A stretch of 64,000 bases of DNA from Clostridia bacterium. GTDB lineage: Bacteria > Bacillota > Clostridia > Oscillospirales > CAG-272. This document shows, in pieces, positions 34,223-42,328 of this stretch. The notes under the pieces are model-generated. The model did not search any database. It was not told the DNA's origin and saw only the letters and a list, made by a program, of their open reading frames with translations. The stretch's first letter is position 1, and each line of letters opens with the position of its first letter. The stretch is from contig JAFYOX010000061.1 of NCBI GenBank assembly GCA_017547755.1, positions 1 to 64,000 of the forward strand, written 5' to 3'. The position numbers and the translations under genes were made by a program.

Positions 34223-35002
34223 ATGACGGTGTACGCGGACATTCTGTTTCTCATCAATTTCAGCATGGATTTTCTGAGTCTCTGCCTTGCCGGACGGCTG
34301 ACGTCGGAACGGATGGAACGCCGCCGCCTTCTTCTGTCCGCCGCCTGCGGAAGTTTTCTCGGTACGGCGGCGATGTTCGTTCTCGACGGTATCGTGTTCG
34401 TCCTCTGCGGACTCGGATGCGCCGTCCTCATGACGCGCATCGCGTTCGGGAAACAGAAACGGACGCGGCTCTTTCGCGGAAGCGTGATCCTGTGGGGAAC
34501 GGGGACCCTGCTCGGCGGTCTGATGACATCCGTCCTCTCCGCCGGCGATGCGGCGGCTGTCCGGGATGCGGATGCACCGTTTCCGGCGGTATTTCTGCTC
34601 TGCTTCGCCGTCTCGTCCATGCTTGTGCGTCTGGCAAAGGGCGTATCCGCAAAAACCGCCGCACGCGTGACGGTTTCCGCCGGCGGCATGACGGTCTCGT
34701 TCGACGCACTGTGCGATTCCGGCTGTCTGCTGACCGAGCCGATCTCCGGAATGCCGGTGATCGTCGCTTCCGCAGAGGTGCTCGGACGGATCGGAGAAAT
34801 GCTGGCGGAAGACCGTCCCGTTCTCCGCCTGCGGATGATCCCGGCGGACGGAGTCTGCGGACGATGCCTGCTGCGCGGTTTTGTTCCGGACCGGGTAAGC
34901 GCGGATGGAAGGGATATTTCCGCCGTCATCGCCTGCGGCGGAACGGGGACGGACTACGGCGGCTATTCCGGCATCATTCCCGCACGTCTGGTGCGGCGAT
35001 AA
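34223..35002 (+). CDS. spoIIGA: Pro-sigma-E processing protease
   Basis: SpoIIGA is the mother-cell membrane aspartic protease that removes the pro-sequence of sigma-E after SpoIIR signalling. The 259-residue product has about five N-terminal membrane helices (residues 1-140) and a cytosolic protease domain with the DSG catalytic motif (CDSGCLLTEPISGMPV, residues about 177-192). The start at 34223 (MTVYADILFLINFSMDF) matches the family and follows a G-run. It is 45 bases upstream of sigE, its substrate. Confidence 0.93.
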   Translation: MTVYADILFLINFSMDFLSLCLAGRLTSERMERRRLLLSAACGSFLGTAAMFVLDGIVFVLCGLGCAVLMTRIAFGKQKRTRLFRGSVILWGTGTLLGGLMTSVLSAGDAAAVRDADAPFPAVFLLCFAVSSMLVRLAKGVSAKTAARVTVSAGGMTVSFDALCDSGCLLTEPISGMPVIVASAEVLGRIGEMLAEDRPVLRLRMIPADGVCGRCLLRGFVPDRVSADGRDISAVIACGGTGTDYGGYSGIIPARLVRR

Positions 35003-35047
35003 AGAGGATGAAGAGGAAATATATTATAATGAAACAAGGAGGAAATC

Positions 35048-35788
35048 ATGGCAGTACATACGGGCACACGCAGCGCGCTGGATGCACTCAGCGAATTCCG
35101 GACCGCCGTCGGGCGGATGATGCTCGCCTTCTTCGGTGAAGGCGGAAACTATTACATCAACGGCGCGGAGGTGCTTCCTCCGCCGCTGACATCGGACGAA
35201 GAAGGCGCGGTACTGGCACGCTTTGAGGAAGACCGCAGTCTCGCGGACGTACTGATCCGCCACAACCTGCGTCTGGTGGTCTACATCGCAAAAAAGTTCG
35301 AAGGATGCGGCACGGGGATCGAGGATCTGATCTCCATCGGCACCATCGGGCTGATCAAGGCGATCCACACCTACCGTACCGACCGCGGCATCAAGCTGGC
35401 GACCTACGCTTCACGGTGCATCGAGAACGAGATCCTGATGTATCTCCGGAAAAACGCCTCCCACAAGGGGGATCTCTCGATCGACGAGCCGCTGAACACG
35501 GACGGTGACGGCAACGAGCTCCTTCTGGCGGATATCCTCGATTCCGGCGAAGGTCCCGTCGGGCAGGAGCTGGAACGCTCAGAGGACGAACGCACCGTCC
35601 GGGAAGCCGTCTCCTGTCTGGAGCCGCGCGAACGTGAGATCATCGAACTGCGCTACGGTCTCGGCGGACGGCGCGAAATGACGCAGAAAGAAGTGGCGGA
35701 AAAAATGGGCATCTCGCAGTCGTACATTTCCAGACTCGAAAAACGGATCATCGCACGGCTGAAAAAACAGATCGCACGACGGGTTTGA
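35048..35788 (+). CDS. sigE: Sporulation sigma factor sigma-E (made as pro-sigma-E)
   Basis: Sigma-E runs the early mother-cell programme, including spoIVA. The 246-residue product has an N-terminal pro-sequence of about 36 residues ending in GNYYINGAEVLPPPL, equivalent to the Bacillus processing region (VYYIGGSEALPPPL). Region 2 (EDLISIGTIGLIKAIHTY, ATYASRCIENEILMYLR) and region 4 (EMTQKEVAEKMGISQSYISR) are intact. AAGGAGG precedes the ATG. The sigG gene that often follows in Firmicutes is not here. Confidence 0.96.
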   Translation: MAVHTGTRSALDALSEFRTAVGRMMLAFFGEGGNYYINGAEVLPPPLTSDEEGAVLARFEEDRSLADVLIRHNLRLVVYIAKKFEGCGTGIEDLISIGTIGLIKAIHTYRTDRGIKLATYASRCIENEILMYLRKNASHKGDLSIDEPLNTDGDGNELLLADILDSGEGPVGQELERSEDERTVREAVSCLEPREREIIELRYGLGGRREMTQKEVAEKMGISQSYISRLEKRIIARLKKQIARRV

Positions 35789-35794
35789 GTTCTC

Positions 35795-35823
35795 TTGACT
35801 TCCGGAATTTCTTCTGATATAAT
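35795..35823 (+). promoter_or_regulatory. Sigma-A promoter of the GH36-like gene
   Basis: TTGACT (35795-35800), 17 bp, TATAAT (35818-35823), 33 bp before the ATG. Confidence 0.85.
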
Positions 35824-35855
35824 GATACAGAATAAATTTCCCAAGGAGAATTCCC

Positions 35856-37472
35856 ATGAAACTCAGACTTCCCGACTGGTATACCGTCTATACCGAAGAA
35901 ACGCAGATCACCTGCGCATATGAGCCGGACATTGCGCTTGACGATATCCGTCTGACCATCGACGAAGCCGCAGACGCACTGTCTCTCCGCATCACCGCGG
36001 ACACCACTCCCCTCAAGTACATCAAGCTCCGCTGGAATTTCACCTGCTGTGAAAAGCGGAACGACAGCATCCACATTCTCGGCGACGACTACGAACGCGG
36101 CTACTCCAACCTCCGTTGGGCAGGCATCGAACCCGAACGCGTAATGCCGTGGTACATGCTCGTTTCCAACGGTTCCGACCGGAATTACGACGTCGCAGGA
36201 CGCTTCACCGAAGGCTTCGGCGTACGCGTACAGTGCGGCTCCATCGTGACCTGGCAGTACGACGGCGCAGGCATCACCATGTGGGCGGACATCCGCAACG
36301 GCGGTTCCGGCGTGCTTCTGGGCGGCCGTACCCTCGACGTATGCACCATCGTCTTCGGCGAATACCGCGATATGACCGCATTCGACGCAGGACGCGCGTT
36401 CTGCCGCCTCATGTGCCCCGTTACCAAGCGCGCCGACCACAAGGTCTACGGCTCCAACAACTGGTACTACGCGTACGGCGACAGCTCCCACGACGAGATC
36501 CGCAGCGACACCAAGATCGTTGCCGATCAGTGTGCAGGTCTTGAAAACATCCCCTACATGGTCATCGACGACGGCTGGCAGAAGTACAGCTGCGACGCAC
36601 CGTGGACGGAAACCAACGAACGCTTCCCCGACATGAAGAAGCTGGCGGACGAAATGCGCGCCGCAGGTGTACGTCCGGGTATCTGGATCCGCTACCTCAT
36701 CGACGGACACCGCGAAATTCCGGAAGCGACCGACGAATGGCGCATGCCGACGGAAGACGCGTGCCTCGACCCGTCCCATCCCGAAGTTATCGACTACGTC
36801 AAGCGCATCACGAAGATGCTGCGCGAATGGGGCTATGACCTCATCAAGCACGACTATTCGACCCGCGACGTCTTCGGCAGATACGGCTTCGCAATGCGCG
36901 AACAGATGACGAAGGACGGCTGGCACTTCTATGACCGCACCCGTACCTCCGCGGAAATCATCGTGGACTTCTATCAGGCGATCCGCGACGCTGCCGGCGA
37001 CGACTGCGTTATTATCGGCTGCAACACGATCTCCCACCTCTGTGCAGGTATGTACGAACTGAACCGTACCGGCGACGATACCTCCGGCTTCGACTGGTCC
37101 AGAACCCGCTGCATGGGCGTCAACACCCTGGCATTCCGTTTGATCCAGAACGACATTTTCTACATGGCAGACGCAGACTGCGTCGGCATCACCGGTGCGA
37201 TTCCGTGGAAGCTGAACCGTCTGTGGCTCGACGCACTGGCGAAGAGCGGTTCCCCGCTGTTCGTTTCCTGCAAACCGGGCGTTCTGAACGACGACGAACT
37301 TGCGGAACTCAAGGAAGCATGGGCGATCAACTCCGTGCAGGCGAATGTAACCCGTCCGCTCGACTGGATGGAAAACGAATATCCGGAAGTCTGGCTCATC
37401 GACGGCGAAGAAGTCCGCTACAACTGGTACGAAGACGAAGGAATCACCTCCTTCAACCCGAATCACAAGTAA
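35856..37472 (+). CDS. GH36/clan GH-D alpha-galactosidase-like hydrolase
   Basis: The 538-residue protein has an N-terminal beta-sandwich (to about 195) and a TIM barrel with clan GH-D marks: MVIDDGWQ, GIWIRYLIDG, LIKHDYSTRDVFG (the Asp is the likely nucleophile) and NRTGDDTSGFDWSR (likely acid/base region). There is no signal peptide, so it would act on imported alpha-galactosides. Exact specificity is open, since GH27/31/36 share this layout. ATG at 35856 follows AAGGAG. It is a single-gene unit between a consensus promoter and a palindromic terminator. Confidence 0.8.
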   Translation: MKLRLPDWYTVYTEETQITCAYEPDIALDDIRLTIDEAADALSLRITADTTPLKYIKLRWNFTCCEKRNDSIHILGDDYERGYSNLRWAGIEPERVMPWYMLVSNGSDRNYDVAGRFTEGFGVRVQCGSIVTWQYDGAGITMWADIRNGGSGVLLGGRTLDVCTIVFGEYRDMTAFDAGRAFCRLMCPVTKRADHKVYGSNNWYYAYGDSSHDEIRSDTKIVADQCAGLENIPYMVIDDGWQKYSCDAPWTETNERFPDMKKLADEMRAAGVRPGIWIRYLIDGHREIPEATDEWRMPTEDACLDPSHPEVIDYVKRITKMLREWGYDLIKHDYSTRDVFGRYGFAMREQMTKDGWHFYDRTRTSAEIIVDFYQAIRDAAGDDCVIIGCNTISHLCAGMYELNRTGDDTSGFDWSRTRCMGVNTLAFRLIQNDIFYMADADCVGITGAIPWKLNRLWLDALAKSGSPLFVSCKPGVLNDDELAELKEAWAINSVQANVTRPLDWMENEYPEVWLIDGEEVRYNWYEDEGITSFNPNHK

Positions 37473-37480
37473 TTTTCATG

Positions 37481-37506
37481 AAAAAAGCACCGTACGGTGC
37501 TTTTTT
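37481..37506. terminator. Bidirectional terminator
   Basis: A perfect palindrome GCACCGTACGGTGC flanked by A6 and T6, placed between the converging genes ending at 37472 and 37516. Confidence 0.93.
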
Positions 37507-37515
37507 CTGTTTTTA

Positions 37516-38598
37516 TCATGCTCCGCGGACGTACGTCTCCGTGATCTCCTGCAGACGCGCCGCCTTTGCCAGAATGTCGTCCGCCAGACAAAGCTGATTT
37601 CTCGCACGCACGAGATTATGCTCCGCATAGTCCGTACGGAAATAGACGTCCCCGCACAGATAATCGTCCAGAAACCGCGCCGCAAGCTCCACGGTCACGC
37701 TGAACGCGCCGCGCACCATGTTCCGCAGTTCGTCCGGCGTCAGCGTGTCCCGCACGGTACCGAGAAATCCTTCGGCAAAATGTGCGAACCGCTCTTCGCT
37801 GAACGAGACTTTCGTCAGATCCGCTTCGTCTTCCGCTGCCGTGTTCGCCAGATACCGCACCGCGTCCCCGAAATCGTACATCGCCATCCCCGGCATCACC
37901 GTATCCAGATCGATCACCGTCAGCGGAAGAAGGGTCTCCCGGTCAAAAAGGACGTTGTTCGCCTTGGTATCGTTATGCGTCACACGCACCGGAAATGCGC
38001 CCGCACGATACCGGTCGGAGAGAAGGATCGCTTCCTTATAGTAAGTACGCAGCCGTGTGAGCTCTCCCGCCGTTTCAAAAACACGCGCATTCTTCATATC
38101 CGTTCTTTCCTTCGCATGGGAAAACAGCGTATCCAGCCGCCGGTGCGTATCGTGGAAATCCGGGATCGTCTCGTGCAGGACGGAGCCGTCGAAATCCGCA
38201 AGCTGCCGCTGGAATTCACCGAAGGCTTCCCCCGTTCCGCGGATCACCTCCGGCGTGAGGCAGGTGTCCGGCGTGACCGAGTCGATGTACGGCGCAGCAC
38301 GCCAGTATTCCTCCCCGATCACCGTATAATTATCCCCCGATTCCGTACAGAGGAACCCGAGGCACGGTCGTGCACCGCATTTTCCGCGGATATGCGCGGT
38401 CACGCGGGCTATGTTCTCCATGATCTCCGCCGGATTTCTGAAGACGGACGTGTTGATCTTCTGAAAAATATAATCTTCCCCGTTTTCGAGGGTCACATGA
38501 TACGTATGATTGATGTTGCCGTTTCCCGTGCGGCGGACGGCGGCAATGGATCCGGGAAGACAAAAACGCCGCCCGATTTCGGAATAAATCTCTCGCAT
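37516..38598 (-). CDS. APH-fold sugar kinase, NahK-like (N-acetylhexosamine 1-kinase family)
   Basis: The 360-residue protein has the aminoglycoside-phosphotransferase fold: nucleotide loop RTGNGNINHTYHV (23-35), catalytic HNDTKANNVLFD and metal-binding VIDLDTVMPGMAMYDFGD. This combination and length match N-acetylhexosamine 1-kinases, which phosphorylate GalNAc/GlcNAc at C1 in host-glycan salvage. The GH36-like and FucU genes nearby fit that idea, but no lacto-N-biose phosphorylase or GalT is in the window. Phosphorylation of another small molecule is possible. AAAGGAG precedes the ATG. Confidence 0.72.
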   Translation of the reverse strand: MREIYSEIGRRFCLPGSIAAVRRTGNGNINHTYHVTLENGEDYIFQKINTSVFRNPAEIMENIARVTAHIRGKCGARPCLGFLCTESGDNYTVIGEEYWRAAPYIDSVTPDTCLTPEVIRGTGEAFGEFQRQLADFDGSVLHETIPDFHDTHRRLDTLFSHAKERTDMKNARVFETAGELTRLRTYYKEAILLSDRYRAGAFPVRVTHNDTKANNVLFDRETLLPLTVIDLDTVMPGMAMYDFGDAVRYLANTAAEDEADLTKVSFSEERFAHFAEGFLGTVRDTLTPDELRNMVRGAFSVTVELAARFLDDYLCGDVYFRTDYAEHNLVRARNQLCLADDILAKAARLQEITETYVRGA

Positions 38599-38686
38599 AA
38601 CTGCTCCTTTGCATCAGAACTCCTTCCAGTATATGCAAAGACTGCGCGGATGTTGCCGGAAGAACTGCGCGAGTACCGCGGACTGC

Positions 38687-38715
38687 TTGACAAACTCCCG
38701 CTTCTCTGCTACAAT
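38687..38715 (+). promoter_or_regulatory. Sigma-A promoter of the UroD-like gene
   Basis: Consensus TTGACA (38687-38692), 17 bp, TACAAT (38710-38715), 39 bp before the ATG. Confidence 0.85.
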
Positions 38716-38754
38716 GAAGCCAACAAAATCCACTTCATTCAAAGGAGCAACGCT

Positions 38755-39756
38755 ATGACATCCAAGGAAATTATCCGCCGTCTGGTCGCACACGACGCAC
38801 CGCCCCGCTTCGGCTACGACTTCCACGGTCTTTCCGACTTCGCGTGGACCTCGTCCCGCCGTTATATCAACGTTCCCGCCAATCCGTACGATGCGTGGGG
38901 CGATTATCCCGAACTCAAGGCGCTCACCGGCTTCAGCGGAGAAGTCCGCCGTGACATCTACGGCAACATTTACGGCCGCTTCAACGGAAAAACCAAGGGT
39001 GAATGCATCCGCGGCGCCATTGAAGACTGGGAAGACTACAATTATCCTCTCCCGGAATTTGATCCGAATCACAGAGAACACCTGCTCTCGCAGAACCTCG
39101 CCGCACACGAAAAATACGTCCTCGCGGGCGGAAATTCCCTGTTCTCCGTTCTCCGCGACGCACGTCTGATGAGCAATGCCCTTGCCGATACGATCACCGA
39201 TCCCGAGGCGGTCTTCGCATTCGTCGATATGCTCGCCGAACACGAAGCGGCAGTTATCCGCAGCATCGCCGGATGCGGCATCGACGGATGGTTCATGGGC
39301 GACGACTGGGGCACACAGGACCGTACGTTCATTTCTCCGGCATCGTTCCGCGAGCTGTTCAAGCCGGCGTACAAAAAGGTCGCGGATGCGGCACATGAAG
39401 CCGGCATGAGCGTATTCCTCCACTCCTGCGGCTACATTCACGCCTTCATGGATGACTTCATCGATGCGGGCATCGATGTCTTCCAGTTCGACCAGCCCGA
39501 CGCATACCCGTCCGAAGTCCTGGCGAAGGAATTCGGCAGCCGCGCGGTCTTCCACTCTCCCGTAGACATCCAGAAAGTCCTCCCGACCGGTGACCGCGAA
39601 TTCATCGAACGCCGGGCGGCGGAAATGTGCGAGGTCTTCCGTGCCGCAGGCGGCGCATGGATCGCCAAGGACTACCCGACCTACCACGACATCGGCGTTG
39701 ACGTCGAATGGGCGAAGTGGGCGAGAGACGTGATCACCGCGAACAGCGCGATCTGA
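38755..39756 (+). CDS. Uroporphyrinogen-decarboxylase-fold protein (MtaA/methyltransferase-like)
   Basis: The 333-residue protein has the UroD barrel with the HxCG motif (VFLHSCGYIHAFMDDF) and DVFQFDQPDAYPSEV. This variant is typical of corrinoid-dependent methyltransferases such as MtaA rather than haem synthesis. Many gut bacteria carry such genes within sugar-utilisation regions, with unknown substrates. No corrinoid protein or other haem gene lies nearby. The start at 38755 follows AAAGGAG. Confidence 0.75.
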   Translation: MTSKEIIRRLVAHDAPPRFGYDFHGLSDFAWTSSRRYINVPANPYDAWGDYPELKALTGFSGEVRRDIYGNIYGRFNGKTKGECIRGAIEDWEDYNYPLPEFDPNHREHLLSQNLAAHEKYVLAGGNSLFSVLRDARLMSNALADTITDPEAVFAFVDMLAEHEAAVIRSIAGCGIDGWFMGDDWGTQDRTFISPASFRELFKPAYKKVADAAHEAGMSVFLHSCGYIHAFMDDFIDAGIDVFQFDQPDAYPSEVLAKEFGSRAVFHSPVDIQKVLPTGDREFIERRAAEMCEVFRAAGGAWIAKDYPTYHDIGVDVEWAKWARDVITANSAI

Positions 39757-39792
39757 CGCTGTCCGGCAGATCCATTCTCCAAAAACCCAAAA

Positions 39793-40275
39793 ATGGAAAT
39801 CAAAACAATTGAAAAGGCGGAACTCCCCGTCTTTCTCGACATAATTCACCGCAGTTTCGCCACCGCTGCCGAAGAATTCGGGCTGACAAGGGAAAATTGT
39901 CCGAAACACACCGCCTTTCTGCCAATCGAATACCTTGAAACGCAGTTCGGCTGGGGATGGCTCATGTTCGGACTGTACGACTGCGGCACTCCCGTCGGCT
40001 ATGTTTCCCTCTCCGCCGAAGACGGCGGGACGTACGAACTGCATCACCTTGCCGTTCTTCCGGAATTCCGTCACCGCGGCGGCGGAAAACGTCTCCTTGA
40101 CCACGCCAAGGCTGTCGTCAACGAAAACCGCGGCACAAAAATCACCATCGAGATCATCGAAGAAAGTACCGTTCTGCGGGAATGGTACGCGGCAAACGGA
40201 TTCCTGCATACGGGAACAGAAAAATTCCCGCATCTGCCGTTCACGACCGGATTCATGGAATGGAGAAACGAATGA
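39793..40275 (+). CDS. GNAT-family N-acetyltransferase
   Basis: The 160-residue product has the GNAT core: beta-strand YELHHLAVLPEFRHRGGGKR with the acetyl-CoA loop (RHRGGGKRLLDHA), and the terminal WYAANGFLHTGTEKF. It has no visible Shine-Dalgarno, so it may rely on readthrough from the UroD-like gene 36 bases upstream. Its TGA overlaps the next ATG (ATGA). Acceptor unknown. Confidence 0.88.
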   Translation: MEIKTIEKAELPVFLDIIHRSFATAAEEFGLTRENCPKHTAFLPIEYLETQFGWGWLMFGLYDCGTPVGYVSLSAEDGGTYELHHLAVLPEFRHRGGGKRLLDHAKAVVNENRGTKITIEIIEESTVLREWYAANGFLHTGTEKFPHLPFTTGFMEWRNE

Positions 40276-41186
40276 AACAGATTTACCCTTCCTATTACAA
40301 AGACTTCCGCTGTATCGCGGGAGACTGCCGTCACAGCTGCTGCATCGGCTGGGAGATCGACGTGGACGACGACACGATGCAGACCTACCGCGCGTTTCAG
40401 GACATCCTGCAGCACATTGACACCTCCTCGGATGTGCCGCATTTCCGCCTTGCGGAAAACGAGCGCTGTCCGTTCCTCAATTCCTGCGGACTGTGCGATA
40501 TCATCCTGAATCACGGGGAAGACCACCTCTGTCAGATCTGCGCCGACCATCCGCGCTTCCGCAATTTCTTCAAAAACCGCACCGAGACCGGTCTCGGGCT
40601 CTGCTGTGAAGCGGCGGCCAGCCTGATCCTCGGCTGTACGGACAAAGTCACGCTGGAGATCACGGGAAACGGCGGCGACTCCGGAAACGAACGCGAATTT
40701 TTCGGAATGCGGGAGCAGATGTTCCGGATCGTGCAGAACCGTGACCGTACGGTCGAAGAACGGGTCACAGATCTTCTGACCTTCGCGGATACCCGTCTGC
40801 CGGACAGATCCCTTTCGGAATGGGCGCAGTACCTCGCGGAGCTGGAATGTCTCGATCCCGTCCGGAACGAGATCCTCGCCCGCGTGACGGACGATCCCTT
40901 CCCGACGGATAAGTTCGCCGTCCCGACCGAACAGCTTCTCGTGTATTTCCTCTACCGCCATCTCGCACCCGCACTTGAAGACGGCATGACCGCCGCACGC
41001 ACCGCATTCGCGGTGCTGAGTACCCGCATGGTGTGCGCCATGGCACAGGCGATCGCGGAAAACGGCGAAGTCACGTTCGGAGATCTCGCGGAAGCGGCAC
41101 GTCTGTACTCTTCGGAGATCGAATATTCCGAGGAAAATCTGGACGACATCCTCTGGGAGCTGGACGATCTGCTGTTCGACATCTGA
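40272..41186 (+). CDS. FliB-like cysteine-rich protein (lysine-N-methylase family)
   Basis: The 304-residue protein has the cysteine pattern of the flagellin lysine-N-methylase (FliB) family: FRCIAGDCRHSCCIGWEIDV near the N-terminus, RCPFLNSCGLCDI, HLCQICADHPRF and LGLCCEAA. These cysteines probably bind an iron-sulfur cluster. No flagellin or motility gene is in the window, so the target, if any, is different or distant. It overlaps the GNAT gene by four bases and is probably translationally coupled to it. Confidence 0.8.
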   Translation: MKQIYPSYYKDFRCIAGDCRHSCCIGWEIDVDDDTMQTYRAFQDILQHIDTSSDVPHFRLAENERCPFLNSCGLCDIILNHGEDHLCQICADHPRFRNFFKNRTETGLGLCCEAAASLILGCTDKVTLEITGNGGDSGNEREFFGMREQMFRIVQNRDRTVEERVTDLLTFADTRLPDRSLSEWAQYLAELECLDPVRNEILARVTDDPFPTDKFAVPTEQLLVYFLYRHLAPALEDGMTAARTAFAVLSTRMVCAMAQAIAENGEVTFGDLAEAARLYSSEIEYSEENLDDILWELDDLLFDI

Positions 41187-41200
41187 AAATCATATGTAAA

Positions 41201-41252
41201 GCAAAACACAGGGAAGGAAAATTTCAAGTTTTCCTTCCCTGTGTTGTTTTTT
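41201..41252. terminator. Strong bidirectional terminator
   Basis: A perfect 17-bp stem (AACACAGGGAAGGAAAA, 41205-41221, with 41229-41245) and 7-base loop, T-rich on the plus side, lies between converging genes ending at 41186 and 41260. Confidence 0.92.
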
Positions 41253-41259
41253 CTTTATC

Positions 41260-42312
41260 TTACAGGCATTCCGGCAGGAATTCGTTGATGCTCCGCTTCA
41301 CATCACCGTTGTGTCCGGTGACGCGGTCCGCCGCCGTCATCGAATTCAGCACGGATTCCTCGACGGCTTCCGCCGCCGCGCGGAATACCGCGTCCATGTG
41401 CCGGTCGTTCAGCGCACGCATCGTCCGGAACGCACCGTCTTCCGCCGCGGAAGAATGCCGGTTCGCGGTCGTGAAGCCGATGACCACATCGCCGCTGCCG
41501 TGTCCGACGAACGATCCCGTCCGTGCCAGCCCGACGACGGCACGCCGCAGAACACGGCCGAGCTGCAGTTCTGACAGCGGAATGTCCGTTCCGAGGACGA
41601 TCATGATCGATCCCTTGTCCGTCTGCGCCTGTTCTTCGCGGATTTTCGCGGTGATCCGTTCGCCGACGGGACGTCCGGCAATCGTCAGATCCGCCGTCCG
41701 TCCGAAATTCGACTGCACCAGTGCGCCGACGGTGTATTCCGTTCCTCCGAGCGTCAGTACGCGGGACGCCGAGCCGATGCCTCCCTTGAGTCCGAAACAG
41801 CTCGTCCCCTTTCCGGCGCCGACATCGCCTTCTTCAAAATCCGCCGATGCACCGGCGATCGCCGCATAGACTTCCGCCTCGCCGAGCGCACGGTCGGCAA
41901 TGTCGTTCAGTCCGGCATCGTTGGTCTCGCCGACCACGGGATTCACGGAAAAACATCCGATCCCGTCCTGTCTGCATCGTTCCAGCGTCCATCCGACGAG
42001 CGCATCCGCCACTTTTCCGACGTTCAGCGTGTTCGTCAGCGCGATGGGCGTTTCGATATACCCGAGTTCATCGACCTGCACGCTTCCGCAGGTCTTTCCG
42101 AACCCGTTGATCACATGGACGACGGCGGTCATTTTCGAGGCAAACAGGTTGTCCTGCGCCGGAAGAATGACGGTCACCCCCGTCTTATGCCGTTCGTCGT
42201 CGAGCGTACAGTGACCGACCGTCACGCCGGGCACGTCCGAAATTTTATTCCGTGCGCCGGGCGTCATATGCCCGATTGCAATGCCGTAATCCCGGATATG
42301 TTTTTTGTTCAT
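41260..42312 (-). CDS. P1-family N-terminal nucleophile aminopeptidase (DmpA-like)
   Basis: DmpA-type enzymes cleave N-terminal or beta-amino acids and are matured by self-cleavage before a Ser. The 350-residue product has GRPVG.., GAGKGTSCFGLKGGIGSASR, ALVQSNFG, RRAVVGLARTGSFVG and GHGSGDVVIGFTTANR; the Ser of GHGSGD matches the self-cleavage site (canonical NGSGD). The start at 42312 has AAGGCAG upstream. It follows the GH-like gene by 16 bases. Confidence 0.88.
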   Translation of the reverse strand: MNKKHIRDYGIAIGHMTPGARNKISDVPGVTVGHCTLDDERHKTGVTVILPAQDNLFASKMTAVVHVINGFGKTCGSVQVDELGYIETPIALTNTLNVGKVADALVGWTLERCRQDGIGCFSVNPVVGETNDAGLNDIADRALGEAEVYAAIAGASADFEEGDVGAGKGTSCFGLKGGIGSASRVLTLGGTEYTVGALVQSNFGRTADLTIAGRPVGERITAKIREEQAQTDKGSIMIVLGTDIPLSELQLGRVLRRAVVGLARTGSFVGHGSGDVVIGFTTANRHSSAAEDGAFRTMRALNDRHMDAVFRAAAEAVEESVLNSMTAADRVTGHNGDVKRSINEFLPECL

Positions 42313-42328
42313 TGTTCTCTGCCTTGCC

